A DNA stretch of 64,000 nt from Bryobacteraceae bacterium (GCA_019187195.1 JABAQT010000004.1:1-64000), one strand, 5' to 3'; positions 9,581-19,467 are shown, numbered from the stretch's first letter. Notes: generated from the sequence alone by a model not told the origin. Made by a program: numbers and translations.

Positions 9581-10744
9581 ATGAAGATACGCAGGATTTT
9601 GTTTTGGCTTCACCTTGTGGCGGGTGTGACGGCCGGCGCGGTGATCTTGCTGATGTCGGTGACGGGTGTGTTGCTGACCTATGAGATCCAGGTCATCGAT
9701 TGGGCGGACCGGGATGTCCGGCTGGTCAAGCCCGTGGAGGGAGCGGCGCGGCTGCCGGTCGAGTCGCTGCTCGCCTCGTTCGAGCGGCAGCAGGGGACGC
9801 TGCCGGCGTCTCTCATGATACGGCGCGACGCCCGGGAAGCGGCGCTGCTCTCATCGGGGCGCACGGGCGGTTACTATGTGGATCCGTATACGGGGAAAGT
9901 GCTGGGCGAAGGTTCGAAGGGAACGCGCGCGTTTTTCCGCAAGGTGACGGAGTGGCACCGCTGGTTTGCGGCAAGCGGCGAGAACCGCGCCGCGGCGCGC
10001 GCGGTGACGGGCGCGGCGAACCTGCTGTTCCTCTTTCTGGTGGTTACGGGAGCGTATCTGTGGCTGCCGCGCAAGTGGCAATGGCGGAACATCCGGCCGG
10101 TTGCCGTGCTGCGCGGCGGGCTGAGCGGCAAGGCCCGCGATTTCCACTGGCACAATGTGTTCGGAATCTGGTGCGCCGTCCCGCTCTTCTTCGTTGTGCT
10201 GACGGGCGTCGTGATGTCGTATCCATGGGCGAATGATCTGCTGTTCCGTTTGGCGGATGGCAAAGCGGCGCGCTCCGCTCCGCCACGAAGGGAACCTCCG
10301 CGCGGTGAGGCCGCCCGGGTATCCGCCGAGGGACTGAACCTTCTCTGGCCGCGGGCGGAAAAACAGGTGGCGACTTGGAAGAGCATCACTCTGCGCCTGC
10401 CCTCCGTTTCCGACCGCGCCGTACAGTTCACAATCGACGAAGGCAACGGCAGACAACCGCAGAAGCGCGCGACGCTGACGCTCGACCGGCGGAGCGGTTC
10501 GCTGGTGCGATGGGAGCCCTTCGAGAGCAACTCTCTCGGGCGCCGTTTGCGAAGCTGGGTGCGGTTCGGCCACACAGGCGAGGCGCTCGGCGTGGTGGGG
10601 CAAACGATTGCCGGAGTTGCGTCGGCGGCCGGCGTTCTGTTGGTATGGACCGGGATCGCGCTGGCGCTGCGGCGGTTTTTCGCGTGGAAGCGCCGGGGCG
10701 TAAGGGTCGCTCCGCGCGAAACCCGGGAGAAGGTTGCTGTCTGA
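9581..10744 (+). CDS. PepSY-associated TM protein (iron-regulated, PiuB-like)
   Basis: The 387-residue inner-membrane protein has a transmembrane helix near residues 14-36 (LVAGVTAGAVILLMSVTGVL), two in the middle (LLFLFLVVTGAYLWLP and CAVPLFFVVLTGVVMSYP) and one near 345-365 (GVASAAGVLLVWTGIALAL). This is the PepSY_TM arrangement with periplasmic loops between helices. Conserved His residues in the membrane parts (FWLHLVAG, TEWHRWF, DFHWHNVFG) fit proposals of heme or ferric-reductase activity in this family. Its place after the siderophore receptor and hydroxylase suggests a step that releases or reduces imported iron. That role is inferred, not shown. Confidence 0.9.
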   Translation: MKIRRILFWLHLVAGVTAGAVILLMSVTGVLLTYEIQVIDWADRDVRLVKPVEGAARLPVESLLASFERQQGTLPASLMIRRDAREAALLSSGRTGGYYVDPYTGKVLGEGSKGTRAFFRKVTEWHRWFAASGENRAAARAVTGAANLLFLFLVVTGAYLWLPRKWQWRNIRPVAVLRGGLSGKARDFHWHNVFGIWCAVPLFFVVLTGVVMSYPWANDLLFRLADGKAARSAPPRREPPRGEAARVSAEGLNLLWPRAEKQVATWKSITLRLPSVSDRAVQFTIDEGNGRQPQKRATLTLDRRSGSLVRWEPFESNSLGRRLRSWVRFGHTGEALGVVGQTIAGVASAAGVLLVWTGIALALRRFFAWKRRGVRVAPRETREKVAV

Positions 10745-11300
10745 TTGCGGCGGGGAGGGGGCGCTGCCGCACCCGGCGGCGGGACGAGTGGCGGTCTCGT
10801 TGTCTTCGCGCGCGGCAGGCAGCACACGGACGACCGGAACCAAGGCTTCGCCTTGCTATCCCTTCGGGATATGGAAGTCAGGAGCGAGAAGTCGAGGAAG
10901 CCAGCGAGGTCCTTGGCGAGGATCAGAAAACACCGGCATTGTTCAACGGACCCTTCGGCTATATTCAGAACTGAGCCTTATCCGCCTTGCCACGGCGACG
11001 GAATCCCCCGGCTTTCCAACGGAAGGCGGATACCTGGCCTCAAGCTGGATCAGCCTCAATGCCGCCGCTGGCGGCAAGTTCACCACAGCCGGCCTCACGT
11101 CCCGGCACTCGATGCTTTGGGCAGGACCGAGGCGGAATACTCGCTGGCTTCGTTGGTGACGCGAATTCCGCGCTCGCGCCGTTACCGGGTGGCGGGCAAG
11201 GGCTACTCCATTGGCGTGGCGTTCGCGCCGCCGGCGGTCAAAATTCGGGGCCGGGATTCACGTTCATACAGTCAGGGCACCGCTGCTATTTGATGTTGCC
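10745..11300. other. Convergent intergenic region without a recognisable gene
   Basis: These 556 bases lie between two genes that converge. Open frames exist (for example 10745-11293) but no frame shows a recognisable domain, a good ribosome site or the codon bias of neighbours. Two small adjacent hairpins occur: CAAGGC-TTC-GCCTTG at 10841-10855 and ATCCC-TTC-GGGAT at 10858-10870. They could end transcription of the PepSY operon, though no T-run follows. A decayed gene is possible but I cannot identify one. Confidence 0.5.
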
Positions 11301-14033
11301 TTAGAATCGCAGCCTCAACCCTCCCCAGATTCCACGCGGCGCGCCAGGGGCATAGAACGTCGCGTGCCGCACGGGATATTCGTCATCCACTCGGGGGAAG
11401 GGGCGGGCGATGAACGCGCCATCGGCCGTGAAGCCGGTGGGCCCGAGCTGCGCGGCGGAGTAATACTTGCGATTGAAGAGGTTGTTGACGCGGACAAAAA
11501 ACTCCAGATGCCGGTGCACCTTGTAGCGCCCGCCGAGGTAGACGACGGCGTAGCCTGGTGAACTGCCGGGGCCCAGGTAGTAGACTCCATCCGGCTGATG
11601 ACGGTTGTCTTCGTTGCCGCGTGCAAAGGCGCTCGAGAACGCGTTGACGGAGAGATCCACCACCAGCTTTTTCGTTATGTCGAGATCGGCATAGGCTTTG
11701 AAAATGTGACGCGGCACAAGAGGGATGCGATTGCCGGGCTCGATTTCGATGGAGCCATCGAGCCCTTTCGCCTCGGCGTTGTTCGCGCTGTTGCTCGATC
11801 CATCGACCAGTTCCGCGCTCTGGTAGGTTGCATCGAGCAGCGTGTAGCCGCCGCCCAGCGTGAGCCGCGAGAAACGGCTGGTGGCTCCCAGTTCGAGTCC
11901 CTGGCGGCGCGTTCTGCCGAAGTTCTTAAAGTAGCCGAAGCCGGTCTGTTCGGAGGCGACGAAGAGGATGTCGTTGCGGTTGTTGGCGCGGAACCAGCCC
12001 GCGTTCCAGGCGACTCTGCTCTCCTGCCCGCCGCGGACGCCCGCCTCCCAGGTGCCGGTGACCACCTGATGGAGGGGAGGATCGCCGGCCATGGCGTTAG
12101 GCAGTTTGCAGGGTTGCTCGGGGTCGGCGCAGCCGAGTTCGACGGGCGTGGGAGCGCGGCTGCCCTCGCTGTAGCTGAAGTAGGCGCTCCAGGTCCGGGC
12201 CGGGGTGTAGGTCACGCCCGCCGCCGGATTGAACCTGCCGAAAATGTTGTGGCTGTCCAGGGAGCCGGGACCTCCGCCCGGGGTGATGCGATCCGTGTTG
12301 GTGATGACAGTGCGGTTGTAGCGGCCGGAAAAGGTGAAGTTCCATTGACTGTTCGGGGAGAAGGTATCGGAGGCATAGACGCTCGTGGTGCGAATCAGTC
12401 CGTGCAAGTCGACACGGTTGTCGAGGGGTTCGCCGTCGACCTCGCCGCCGGTGACGCCGTCGGCGAAGGCATTGAGGCCGGTGATGCCGCGGTCGGGATT
12501 GAGATATCCGAGCTGGCTCGATTGCAGGAACCCTATCGTTCCGCGGTCGTAGGCCGCGCCGGCGATCAACTGATTGCGGCGGCCTCCGGAGGATTTGCTC
12601 CAGGCGGCCTGACCGGACGCTCCATAGTTGTGCTGGCGCGTAGTCGAGCGGTTGATGAGCCCGTTGCATTTTTCCCCGGGTTCGTCGTTCAACAGAACCT
12701 GCGCGATGCAGCGCCAATAGGGGAAGGGGGTGTTGGCGGCGTTGGCTCCACTGATGGGGAAGCCGCTGTAGCCGGCCTCCGCGAGCGCCTCCCGCTCTTC
12801 CTCGCCGGGCTGGTACACCGATTGATCGAGCGAATCCTCGTTGATGTCGCCGTTGAAGGTGTTCGTCCGGATGTTGCGGTAGTACACGTTGCCGGAGAGC
12901 GAAAGATCAGCGCTCGCCTCGTGGCGAATGTTGAGGTTCACAAACGGGGAGCGATTGTTGGTGATATCGGGTTTGGTATAGACGCTCGAATAGTCGCGTT
13001 CGAGGAAACGCTGCTCCTGAATGCCGTTGCCGGTGAGCGAGTTGTTGGCGTAGGCCATCGAGAGGCCGATGCTGGTTCGCGAGCGCCGCCAGCCCAATCG
13101 TCCAAAGAACTGCCGCACATCCGATGGGGACGACTCGCGCCAACCGTCCTCGAAGAACAGGTTCGCCGCGAGATACCAGTCGAGGCCCCTGGAATTCGTT
13201 CCGCCATGCTCGAGGCTTGCCATCTTGCGTCCGAAGCTTCCGCCTCCCAATTCAAGCGAAGTGCCGGAGCCGGTGTAGCCGGTCTTGGTTTGCAGGGAGA
13301 GCGCTCCGCCGAGAGTGTTCAGGCCGAATAGCGGATTCGATCCCGGCAGCAGGGTGGTCTCGGAGATGGCGATTTTGGGGATCAGGTCCCAACTGACTAC
13401 GTCGCCGAAGGGCTGATTGAGGCGCACGCCATCCATGTAGATGGAAAGCCCCTGCGGCGTGCCGAGCAGAGGGGAAGCAGTGTAGCCGCGGTAGTTGATG
13501 TCGGGCTGGTAGGGGTTGCCCTGGATCTCGTTCTCATAGACGGCGTTGAGACGGCGGTTGAGGAAGTCCGAGAGGTCGAGGGCTCCGCTGCTGGCGATAT
13601 CCTCACTGGTGGCGGTCTGGACGGGAGAGGGAATCTCCCCGACGCGCTGGCCGGCGCCCTCGAGTGGAGTGGTGGCCACGACGTCCACCCTGTAGCGCGT
13701 GCCGTTCAACGCCAGTTTGACGGTGCGCGCTACGGGAGCGGAGGATTGCACGTCCACCGTCAGCGACTGCGTTTCGAACCCGCCTCCGCTGATTTCGACG
13801 CGGTAGGCGCCGTAGGGCAAACCGCGCAGGACGGCGGTTCCCGCCGCGGTGGTTTGAAACTCCCGGCGCAGGTTCGAGGCCGGATTCTCGAGCAGGCCGG
13901 AGGCTATGACGGGAGATCCCGAGGGATCCCGGACGTCGAGACGAATTTCACCCGTGGGTTGTTGCGCGAGCAGGGCGGCGGGAAAAAGGACCAGGACACA
14001 CCGCGAGAGCAGGCTTCCACCAAAGAAAGACAT
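11301..14033 (-). CDS. TonB-dependent receptor with carboxypeptidase-regulatory-like domain
   Basis: The 910-residue product has a signal peptide ([11 protein letters not shown]) and an N-terminal Ig-like CarboxypepD_reg domain at about 25-105 ([14 protein letters not shown] ... [16 protein letters not shown]). A plug follows at about 125-245 ([58 protein letters not shown]), then a long barrel ending LRLRF. Unlike the other large receptors in this window it has a full, classical plug, so it may be a genuine TonB-gated importer of an oligosaccharide or similar compound. Start context: GGGGAA lies 8 bases before the ATG. The gene diverges from an ECF sigma factor, with 161 bases between them, so sigma-dependent control is possible. 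Confidence 0.93.
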   Translation of the reverse strand: MSFFGGSLLSRCVLVLFPAALLAQQPTGEIRLDVRDPSGSPVIASGLLENPASNLRREFQTTAAGTAVLRGLPYGAYRVEISGGGFETQSLTVDVQSSAPVARTVKLALNGTRYRVDVVATTPLEGAGQRVGEIPSPVQTATSEDIASSGALDLSDFLNRRLNAVYENEIQGNPYQPDINYRGYTASPLLGTPQGLSIYMDGVRLNQPFGDVVSWDLIPKIAISETTLLPGSNPLFGLNTLGGALSLQTKTGYTGSGTSLELGGGSFGRKMASLEHGGTNSRGLDWYLAANLFFEDGWRESSPSDVRQFFGRLGWRRSRTSIGLSMAYANNSLTGNGIQEQRFLERDYSSVYTKPDITNNRSPFVNLNIRHEASADLSLSGNVYYRNIRTNTFNGDINEDSLDQSVYQPGEEEREALAEAGYSGFPISGANAANTPFPYWRCIAQVLLNDEPGEKCNGLINRSTTRQHNYGASGQAAWSKSSGGRRNQLIAGAAYDRGTIGFLQSSQLGYLNPDRGITGLNAFADGVTGGEVDGEPLDNRVDLHGLIRTTSVYASDTFSPNSQWNFTFSGRYNRTVITNTDRITPGGGPGSLDSHNIFGRFNPAAGVTYTPARTWSAYFSYSEGSRAPTPVELGCADPEQPCKLPNAMAGDPPLHQVVTGTWEAGVRGGQESRVAWNAGWFRANNRNDILFVASEQTGFGYFKNFGRTRRQGLELGATSRFSRLTLGGGYTLLDATYQSAELVDGSSNSANNAEAKGLDGSIEIEPGNRIPLVPRHIFKAYADLDITKKLVVDLSVNAFSSAFARGNEDNRHQPDGVYYLGPGSSPGYAVVYLGGRYKVHRHLEFFVRVNNLFNRKYYSAAQLGPTGFTADGAFIARPFPRVDDEYPVRHATFYAPGAPRGIWGGLRLRF

Positions 14034-14194
14034 AGTAGAAAATTCCCCAGGGGCGCGTTCTGTTCAGTCTTTTTACGGCGCGCCGGTTTATGGAATGGCC
14101 CGCAACACAACGTAGAATGAAAATGTCGTTTTCAAAAGGCTGAACACGGTCCCCGCGCGGGGAATATTCACAACACAGGAGGCTCGAACGAGAG

Positions 14195-14773
14195 GTGCCG
14201 GGATTCGCCCGAGAACTGGCCGGCTGGCTGCTGTATCAACCCGCCCGGGAACGGGAATCGGGCCGCGGACCTTCCGCCGCCGAGGCGGAGGTGTCACGCC
14301 TGTTCGACGAACTGCGGGCTCCCCTGCTGCGCTACCTGATCTCATTGGGGCTTCCGGTTCCCGACGGGGAAGATATTGTCCAGGAGGTGTTCCTCGCCCT
14401 GTTCCGCCACCTGCGCCAGGAAAAGCCGAGGGACAATCTGCGGGCGTGGATTTTCCGGGTGGGCCATAACCTGGCCCTCAAGCGCCGGAAGCAGAACGGC
14501 CGCCCGATGGAAGCGCTGGACGGGTTTCCGGTGGAGGCGCTCTGTGCCGATCCCATGCCGAACCCCGAGGAGAGCACGGAACGGAACCACCGGCAGGCGC
14601 GTCTTCAGGCGGTCGTGCGGGCGCTGCCGGACCGCGACCGCTGCTGTCTGTATCTGCGGGCCGAGGGGCTGCGCTACCGGGAAATTGCCGAGGCTTTGGA
14701 AATGTCGCTCGGCGCCGTGTCGATGTCGCTTACGCGGTCGCTGGCGAGGCTGAGCAGATCGATTGGAGAGTGA
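14195..14773 (+). CDS. ECF-type RNA polymerase sigma factor
   Basis: The 192-residue protein has sigma region 2 at about residues 30-95 (YLISLGLPVPDGEDIVQEVF, LRAWIFRVGHNLALKRRKQ) and region 4.2 at about 135-185 (LPDRDRCCLYLRAEGLRYRE, IAEALEMSLGAVSMSLTRSL). The start is GTG at 14195, with AGGAGG about 12 bases upstream. Its stop overlaps or abuts the start of a zinc-finger anti-sigma factor, the normal layout for an ECF pair. The divergent TonB receptor at 11301-14033 and its own promoter are reasonable targets. A TAGAAT at 14113-14118 may be a -10 element, but no good -35 matches it. Confidence 0.92.
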   Translation: MPGFARELAGWLLYQPARERESGRGPSAAEAEVSRLFDELRAPLLRYLISLGLPVPDGEDIVQEVFLALFRHLRQEKPRDNLRAWIFRVGHNLALKRRKQNGRPMEALDGFPVEALCADPMPNPEESTERNHRQARLQAVVRALPDRDRCCLYLRAEGLRYREIAEALEMSLGAVSMSLTRSLARLSRSIGE

Positions 14774-14778
14774 TGAGC

Positions 14779-15591
14779 ATGACTCGCGATTCTCATTTTC
14801 CCGACGAAGAACTGGTGCGGGCGATCGATGGCGAGTTGGCCGAAACGCGCGTGAGGGAGCTGGACAGGCACCTCGCGCATTGCTGGCGCTGCAAAGTCCG
14901 CCGCGAGGAGCTGGAGAGCGCGATCGCGGGATTCGTGCAACTGCAGCAGTCGGAACTCGATCACCGTATTCCACCCCACCAGGGTCCGGCGGCGCGGTTG
15001 CGCGCGCAGATGGCATTGGAGGCGCACTCCGCGCCGGGCAAAGGGGCGCCAGGCTGGATCCGGAACCGGTATGCGGCGCGCGCCGCGTTTCCCGCCCTTG
15101 CGCTTGCGCTGGCGGCGATGGGGCTGCTGTGGACCTACACCCGCCAGTCACCCGAGAGTTCGCTGCCGGATGCGAGGCTCACTCCCGGCGCGATACGGTT
15201 CGTTTCCCGCGAGCAGGCTTGCGTTGCCGCCGCGCCGGATGGAGGACCGGTGCCCGCCGAGATGGCGGAGCAGGTATTCCGGCGGTACGGCATCCGGCAG
15301 CCGCGCCCGAGAGCTTATGAAGTGGACTATCTCATCACTCCCGCTCTCGGCGGCGCCGAGGATATGAGCAACCTGTGGCCGCAACCCTACACGGAAGGTG
15401 TATGGACGGCGCATGTCAAGGACGCGCTCGAGGACTACATGCGCACACTGGTCTGCGAAGGGAAGCTGGATCTGGCCACCGCGCAGCAGGAACTGGCCGG
15501 CAACTGGATTGCCGCGTACCGCAAGTATTTTCACACCAGCCTTCCTCTTCCGGCACACGTATTGTTCCTCAAGGACAAGCCCTGGGAGTGA
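14779..15591 (+). CDS. Zinc-finger (zf-HC2) anti-sigma factor
   Basis: The protein begins with an anti-sigma zinc-binding domain: the motif LDRHLAHCWRCKVRREELE has the H-x3-C-x2-C arrangement of ZAS/zf-HC2 proteins. One transmembrane helix follows (FPALALALAAMGLLWTY, about residues 108-125), and the C-terminal part of about 140 residues would lie in the periplasm as sensor. ATG 14779 is preferred because GGAGAG sits 9 bases upstream. GTG 14770 and ATG 14773, overlapping the sigma stop, are alternatives. It probably holds the upstream ECF factor at the inner membrane until a periplasmic signal arrives. The sensor part shows no domain I recognise. Confidence 0.88.
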   Translation: MTRDSHFPDEELVRAIDGELAETRVRELDRHLAHCWRCKVRREELESAIAGFVQLQQSELDHRIPPHQGPAARLRAQMALEAHSAPGKGAPGWIRNRYAARAAFPALALALAAMGLLWTYTRQSPESSLPDARLTPGAIRFVSREQACVAAAPDGGPVPAEMAEQVFRRYGIRQPRPRAYEVDYLITPALGGAEDMSNLWPQPYTEGVWTAHVKDALEDYMRTLVCEGKLDLATAQQELAGNWIAAYRKYFHTSLPLPAHVLFLKDKPWE

Positions 15592-15619
15592 GCCCGCGGA
15601 GCGTGTTCCTGGTTGCCCG

Positions 15620-18600
15620 CTAAAAGAATCCGCGAATGATGAAGACGCTCATCTGGCCGCGCGTATTGGTGTCGTCGCCGCAATAGGTTGTCGTGGTGCA
15701 GCCGCTGGTGATGCCCATCTCTCTCATCTTCTGGATATAGGGGAAGAAGATGTTCGAAGGGCCGACGTCGTTGAACAGCGGGGCGGCGGGGTATGGGAAC
15801 GTGCCGGCGCTGGTGAGGCCGAGGCGGGCGCGGACGAGGAAGGCGGCCATCTGGCCACGAGTTACGGAATCCTCGGGGCAGTAGGATGTGGCCGTGCAGC
15901 CTCCGGTGATACCGAGTTCCTTGAGCTTCTGAATATAGGCGAAGTGCGAATGGGTGGCCGGGACATCGGTGAAATAGGGGGTGGGAGAGTAGCTGAAAGA
16001 TTCACCCAACAGGGAGCGGATGAGGAAGGCGGCCATCTCCTTACGGCTCATATTGTCCTCGGGACAGTAGTTCGATGCGCCACAGCCTTGCGAGACGTTG
16101 TTGAGCTTGAGCAGTGAGATGTAGTCGTAGAAGGGATGAACCGGGAGCACGTCGCCGAACAACTGGGGCAGTGAGCCGCTCTTCTGGACGAAGAATATGG
16201 TTGTACCGCCGATGGTGATAGCGCCCGTGCGCGGCGCCGGAGTGTTGTTGGCGGATACGGAGAACAGGGCAGAGCCGTTTCCGCTGCCGCTGGCGAGATT
16301 GAGGGTGATCCAGGGGGCGGAAGCATACGCGTTCCACTGGCAGCCCGCACTGGTGGAAACAGCAATCTGGTAGCTGCCGGCGGCGGGAGTGAGGATGTTT
16401 CCCGGGCCGTTGAGAGAGAACGAGCAGGCGGCGGCCGCTTGCGTAACGGTGTACGTGACGCCGCCGATGGCGAGTGTGCCGGTGCGGCTCGAGGCGGTGG
16501 AATTAGGGGCAACGCTGAAGCGCACCGTACCGTTGCCCGAGCCGCTGGTCCCGGAGAGGATGGTGAGCCAGGGGTTATTGGAAGAGGCGTTCCAATTGCA
16601 GCCCGGCGCGGTCCGGATGGCGACCTGGCGAAGATCGCCGCTTTCGCCGGCCGAGGTTCCGGTTTGGGAGAGGGAGTAGACACAGACGGACTGCGCTCCG
16701 AAGGTGGCCGAGACGGCGCGTGGGGCGTTCATGACGACGGAGGCTCCGGGGTTCGAACCGGACGCGTCGCCGCTCCAACTGGTAAACACGAAGCCCGGCG
16801 CGGCCTGCGCGGTGATGCCGACCACGGTGTTGGCACTGTAAAACCCGTCGGGGGAGGAGGGCGAAGCCACGATCACGCCGCTGCTTGCCGGGCTGACGGA
16901 AGTGGAAAGCTGATAGGCGGTGGCGTAGGAAGCCGTGAAAGTGGAAGAACCGGCTCCGACGGTGATGGTGTGGTTCCGGGCTCCGCCGTCGCTCCACGAG
17001 GAGAAGCTGTATCGCGTGCCGAACCCGGATTGCGTGCCGGCCGCTCCGAGGGTGTGCGTGGTCCCGGTGTTCCAGGTGAAACTCCAGGGCGTAGTGTAGT
17101 CGACCCCGTCGACTGTCACCTTGAGACCCTGCGGCAGGGTGTTGATGGTGACGCCTCCGGTGGCGGAAACGAAATTGGCCGTGAGGCTCTTGGGGCTGTC
17201 CATCAACAGCGGCAGCGGGGAGGAGCCGGCGGCCGCGCCGCTCCAGGTCGAGAAGTTCCAGCCCGCGGCGGCGGAGGCCGTCACCTGCACGGTGGAACCG
17301 CTGTTATAGTAGCCGTCCACCGAGGACGGGTTCAACGAGAGGCTGCCCGCGCCGGAGGGAGCAATGGCGGTGGTGAGCAGATACTGGGTGGAGAAACTGG
17401 CCGTGTAGGTGGCCGGGGAAGCGGGGGCGGTAATGGTGTGGGTAGCCTGGCCGTTATCGCTCCAGGATTGGAAGGAATAGCGCGTACCGGAGCCCTGGGT
17501 GGCGGCCGAGAGAGTGTGCGTCGAGCCGGCGGTCCAGGCGAAAGTATGCGGGGCGGTATAGGGCTGGCCATCGACGCTGACCACCCGGCCGGCGGGCGAG
17601 GTGCTCACCGTATAGTTGACCGTGGCCGCGCCGGCATCCTGGCTGACGGTGAAGGTTTGCCCGGCGATGGTGATGCTGCCCGAGCGGGCCGATCCGCTGT
17701 TGGATGTGATGGAGTAGTTGACCGTGCCGTTGCCGGTTCCGCTCGAGCCGCTGGTGATGGTGATCCAGTTTGTGGCGGTGGATGCGGTCCAATTGCAGGC
17801 GGGTCCCGCCGTTACGCCGGCGCTTCCCGAGCCGGCGGCGGCGGTGAAGGACGCGCCCGGAGCCGAAAGTGTGTAGGTACACCCGGCCGGCGCGGTCTTG
17901 AAGGCCGCCACGGTGCTCTTGCTGTTGTTGAGGGTCTGGGCGTTGTAGGCGGCGCTCGGCGAGCCGATGGCGACGCCGGTGGGAGCGCCGGAATAGCTGA
18001 TGTTGGGGTTCGACCAGTAGTTGATGTGCGGGCAATAGACGCCGCTGCAGGAGTACGCCATGATTGTCCGGAAGGTGGTGGGGGTGGTGTGCTGATAGCC
18101 GTAGGAATAGGCATCGAGCCCACCACCGGCCGTATTGGCGCGGTCATGGTCGGCTCCCATGTTGTGGCCGATTTCGTGGGCGAAGGTGTAGCCGGGGCCG
18201 GCGGCCCAGTATTGTTCGGCGACGGAAAAAGCCCACGGGGCGAACCCGGGGGAAAGCGAATCGAGCAGATACCCGAGGCCGACGACGCCGCCAGCGGAGC
18301 CGACACGATTGATCCACAGGCTGACAAGATCGGCTCCGAGGTTGGCGCGGGCGGTATGGACCTCATCCATCTTGCCGTCGGTGGTGCCCTGCAGGTCGTC
18401 AAGCGCCTGGTCTATGGACGAGGATTCGTCGTAGTTGACTTCCATGGTCCCGACGAGGTTCAGGTTGATGTCCACGCCGCTGTTCAGGAAGCCCTGGTTG
18501 GTCTCCGCGACCGCCAGTTGGATGTTGTTCTGAATGGTGGACGTGCCTCCGGCGGCGGCGCGCGCGGCCTGCGTATAGGCGACCAGGACGTCGATACGGG

Positions 18601-19165
18601 TGCCGCCCGCCGCGCGTTCGGTGATCTTCGGAGGATGAGAGGGGATGGAGAGGGCGGCGGAGGGATCGAGGTGGACCAGCACCCTGTCGTCTTGCAACTG
18701 CCCGAGTTGCGGCTGTACGTCCTGAAGAACCTGCGCGTTTTCGCCATCGGGCCGGATCGTGTAAAACGCGTCATCGGTGGTGATGTTGGCGGAGACAGTG
18801 CCGTCTGTCGCCGCGAGGACCACCTGGCCGCGGGCCGTTCCGGCAATCCGGCCAACCCAGATGAGGGTAGCGCCATTATTGGTCCACTGCGAGCGAAGCT
18901 CTTCCACTTCGAAGTTCGCGTCGGCGAACAGGTCAAGTCCTACTTTGCGCACGCCATCGGTGGGGGCGAGGAGGACGGACCGATCGACCCGCACCAGGCG
19001 GGAGCGGCGAATTTCCACTCCAGGCCGTGAAGGCCGCACGCGGGCGGCGCGAGGGGTCTTATCCTCTTCGAGGGGACGCAACAAACCGGGCAGAGACTGT
19101 CCGAAGAGGGAAGGAGACAGTAGCGCGGCGAGGGCAAGATAATGGATACGGCAACCCGAGGTCAT
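15620..19165 (-). CDS. Reprolysin-like metalloprotease with BACON, InlB-like and SLH domains
   Basis: This 1181-residue exported protein has a signal peptide to about residue 23 and a propeptide-like region. Its M12B-type catalytic domain carries the zinc site H330-E-I-G-H334-N-M-G-A-D-H340-D341 and a Met-turn IMAY near 374. Three BACON-like domains (about 430-515, 845-935 and 935-1015) flank four divergent InlB B-repeat-like modules (SFQSWSDNG, NFSTWSGAA, SFSSWSDGG, VFTSWSGDA). Three SLH repeats finish the protein, each with paired cysteines (GCGASNYCPED, GCTATSYCPED, GCTTTTYCGDD) and the R-G/K-Q/E-M-A-x-F motif. It probably acts on extracellular protein or glycoprotein while tethered to the envelope. 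The start has no clear Shine-Dalgarno; TACTATAG touches the ATG. Confidence 0.93.
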   Translation of the reverse strand: MTSGCRIHYLALAALLSPSLFGQSLPGLLRPLEEDKTPRAARVRPSRPGVEIRRSRLVRVDRSVLLAPTDGVRKVGLDLFADANFEVEELRSQWTNNGATLIWVGRIAGTARGQVVLAATDGTVSANITTDDAFYTIRPDGENAQVLQDVQPQLGQLQDDRVLVHLDPSAALSIPSHPPKITERAAGGTRIDVLVAYTQAARAAAGGTSTIQNNIQLAVAETNQGFLNSGVDINLNLVGTMEVNYDESSSIDQALDDLQGTTDGKMDEVHTARANLGADLVSLWINRVGSAGGVVGLGYLLDSLSPGFAPWAFSVAEQYWAAGPGYTFAHEIGHNMGADHDRANTAGGGLDAYSYGYQHTTPTTFRTIMAYSCSGVYCPHINYWSNPNISYSGAPTGVAIGSPSAAYNAQTLNNSKSTVAAFKTAPAGCTYTLSAPGASFTAAAGSGSAGVTAGPACNWTASTATNWITITSGSSGTGNGTVNYSITSNSGSARSGSITIAGQTFTVSQDAGAATVNYTVSTSPAGRVVSVDGQPYTAPHTFAWTAGSTHTLSAATQGSGTRYSFQSWSDNGQATHTITAPASPATYTASFSTQYLLTTAIAPSGAGSLSLNPSSVDGYYNSGSTVQVTASAAAGWNFSTWSGAAAGSSPLPLLMDSPKSLTANFVSATGGVTINTLPQGLKVTVDGVDYTTPWSFTWNTGTTHTLGAAGTQSGFGTRYSFSSWSDGGARNHTITVGAGSSTFTASYATAYQLSTSVSPASSGVIVASPSSPDGFYSANTVVGITAQAAPGFVFTSWSGDASGSNPGASVVMNAPRAVSATFGAQSVCVYSLSQTGTSAGESGDLRQVAIRTAPGCNWNASSNNPWLTILSGTSGSGNGTVRFSVAPNSTASSRTGTLAIGGVTYTVTQAAAACSFSLNGPGNILTPAAGSYQIAVSTSAGCQWNAYASAPWITLNLASGSGNGSALFSVSANNTPAPRTGAITIGGTTIFFVQKSGSLPQLFGDVLPVHPFYDYISLLKLNNVSQGCGASNYCPEDNMSRKEMAAFLIRSLLGESFSYSPTPYFTDVPATHSHFAYIQKLKELGITGGCTATSYCPEDSVTRGQMAAFLVRARLGLTSAGTFPYPAAPLFNDVGPSNIFFPYIQKMREMGITSGCTTTTYCGDDTNTRGQMSVFIIRGFF

Positions 19166-19234
19166 CTATAGTAAGCTCACTCTCACAAATCGGCAGAAGC
19201 CCCTCGGGGAATGAGGCAGTTTTCCCATATTAGA

Positions 19235-19268
19235 GGAGAAGCCTGAGGCGGCGCCATCAGGCTTCTCC
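19235..19268. repeat. Perfect 12-bp inverted repeat in a divergent intergenic region
   Basis: GGAGAAGCCTGA (19235-19246) is the exact reverse complement of TCAGGCTTCTCC (19257-19268). The 10-base loop itself contains GGCGCC. No T-run follows on either strand, and the element lies upstream of both flanking genes, so it is not an obvious terminator for either. The rest of 19166-19482 holds no gene that I can support. It could be a REP-like element, a protein-binding site or the end of an unseen small RNA. Confidence 0.75.
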
Positions 19269-19467
19269 CTATTCCCCCGGACCACAGTTCTACTCGTCAC
19301 TGCCCGTTTCTCCCATTGGGTGGGCGGCATGCGAGATAGGAGTTGGTGAAGTCAACAGGAAATGACCAGCGCCGGCGCTCCTCGGCCCTTGGCAACGAGG
19401 CGAAGAGCGGCAGGGTGTTGCGTACCCCGGGTCCGGTCAGGCGGCAAGGCGGCGCGGCCTGATTCGC

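Noticed and set aside
10987..11304. A 105-codon frame in the convergent gap
   Set aside because: No ribosome site, no domain, and competing frames overlap it; coding cannot be supported.
16439..19030. An 863-codon open frame on the plus strand
   Set aside because: It is antisense to the reprolysin/SLH protein, is extremely Gly/Arg/Ala/Val rich and shows no motif. It mirrors the codon bias of the real gene.
19235..19268. The 12-bp inverted repeat as a rho-independent terminator
   Set aside because: No T-run follows on either strand, and both flanking genes start, not end, at this interval.
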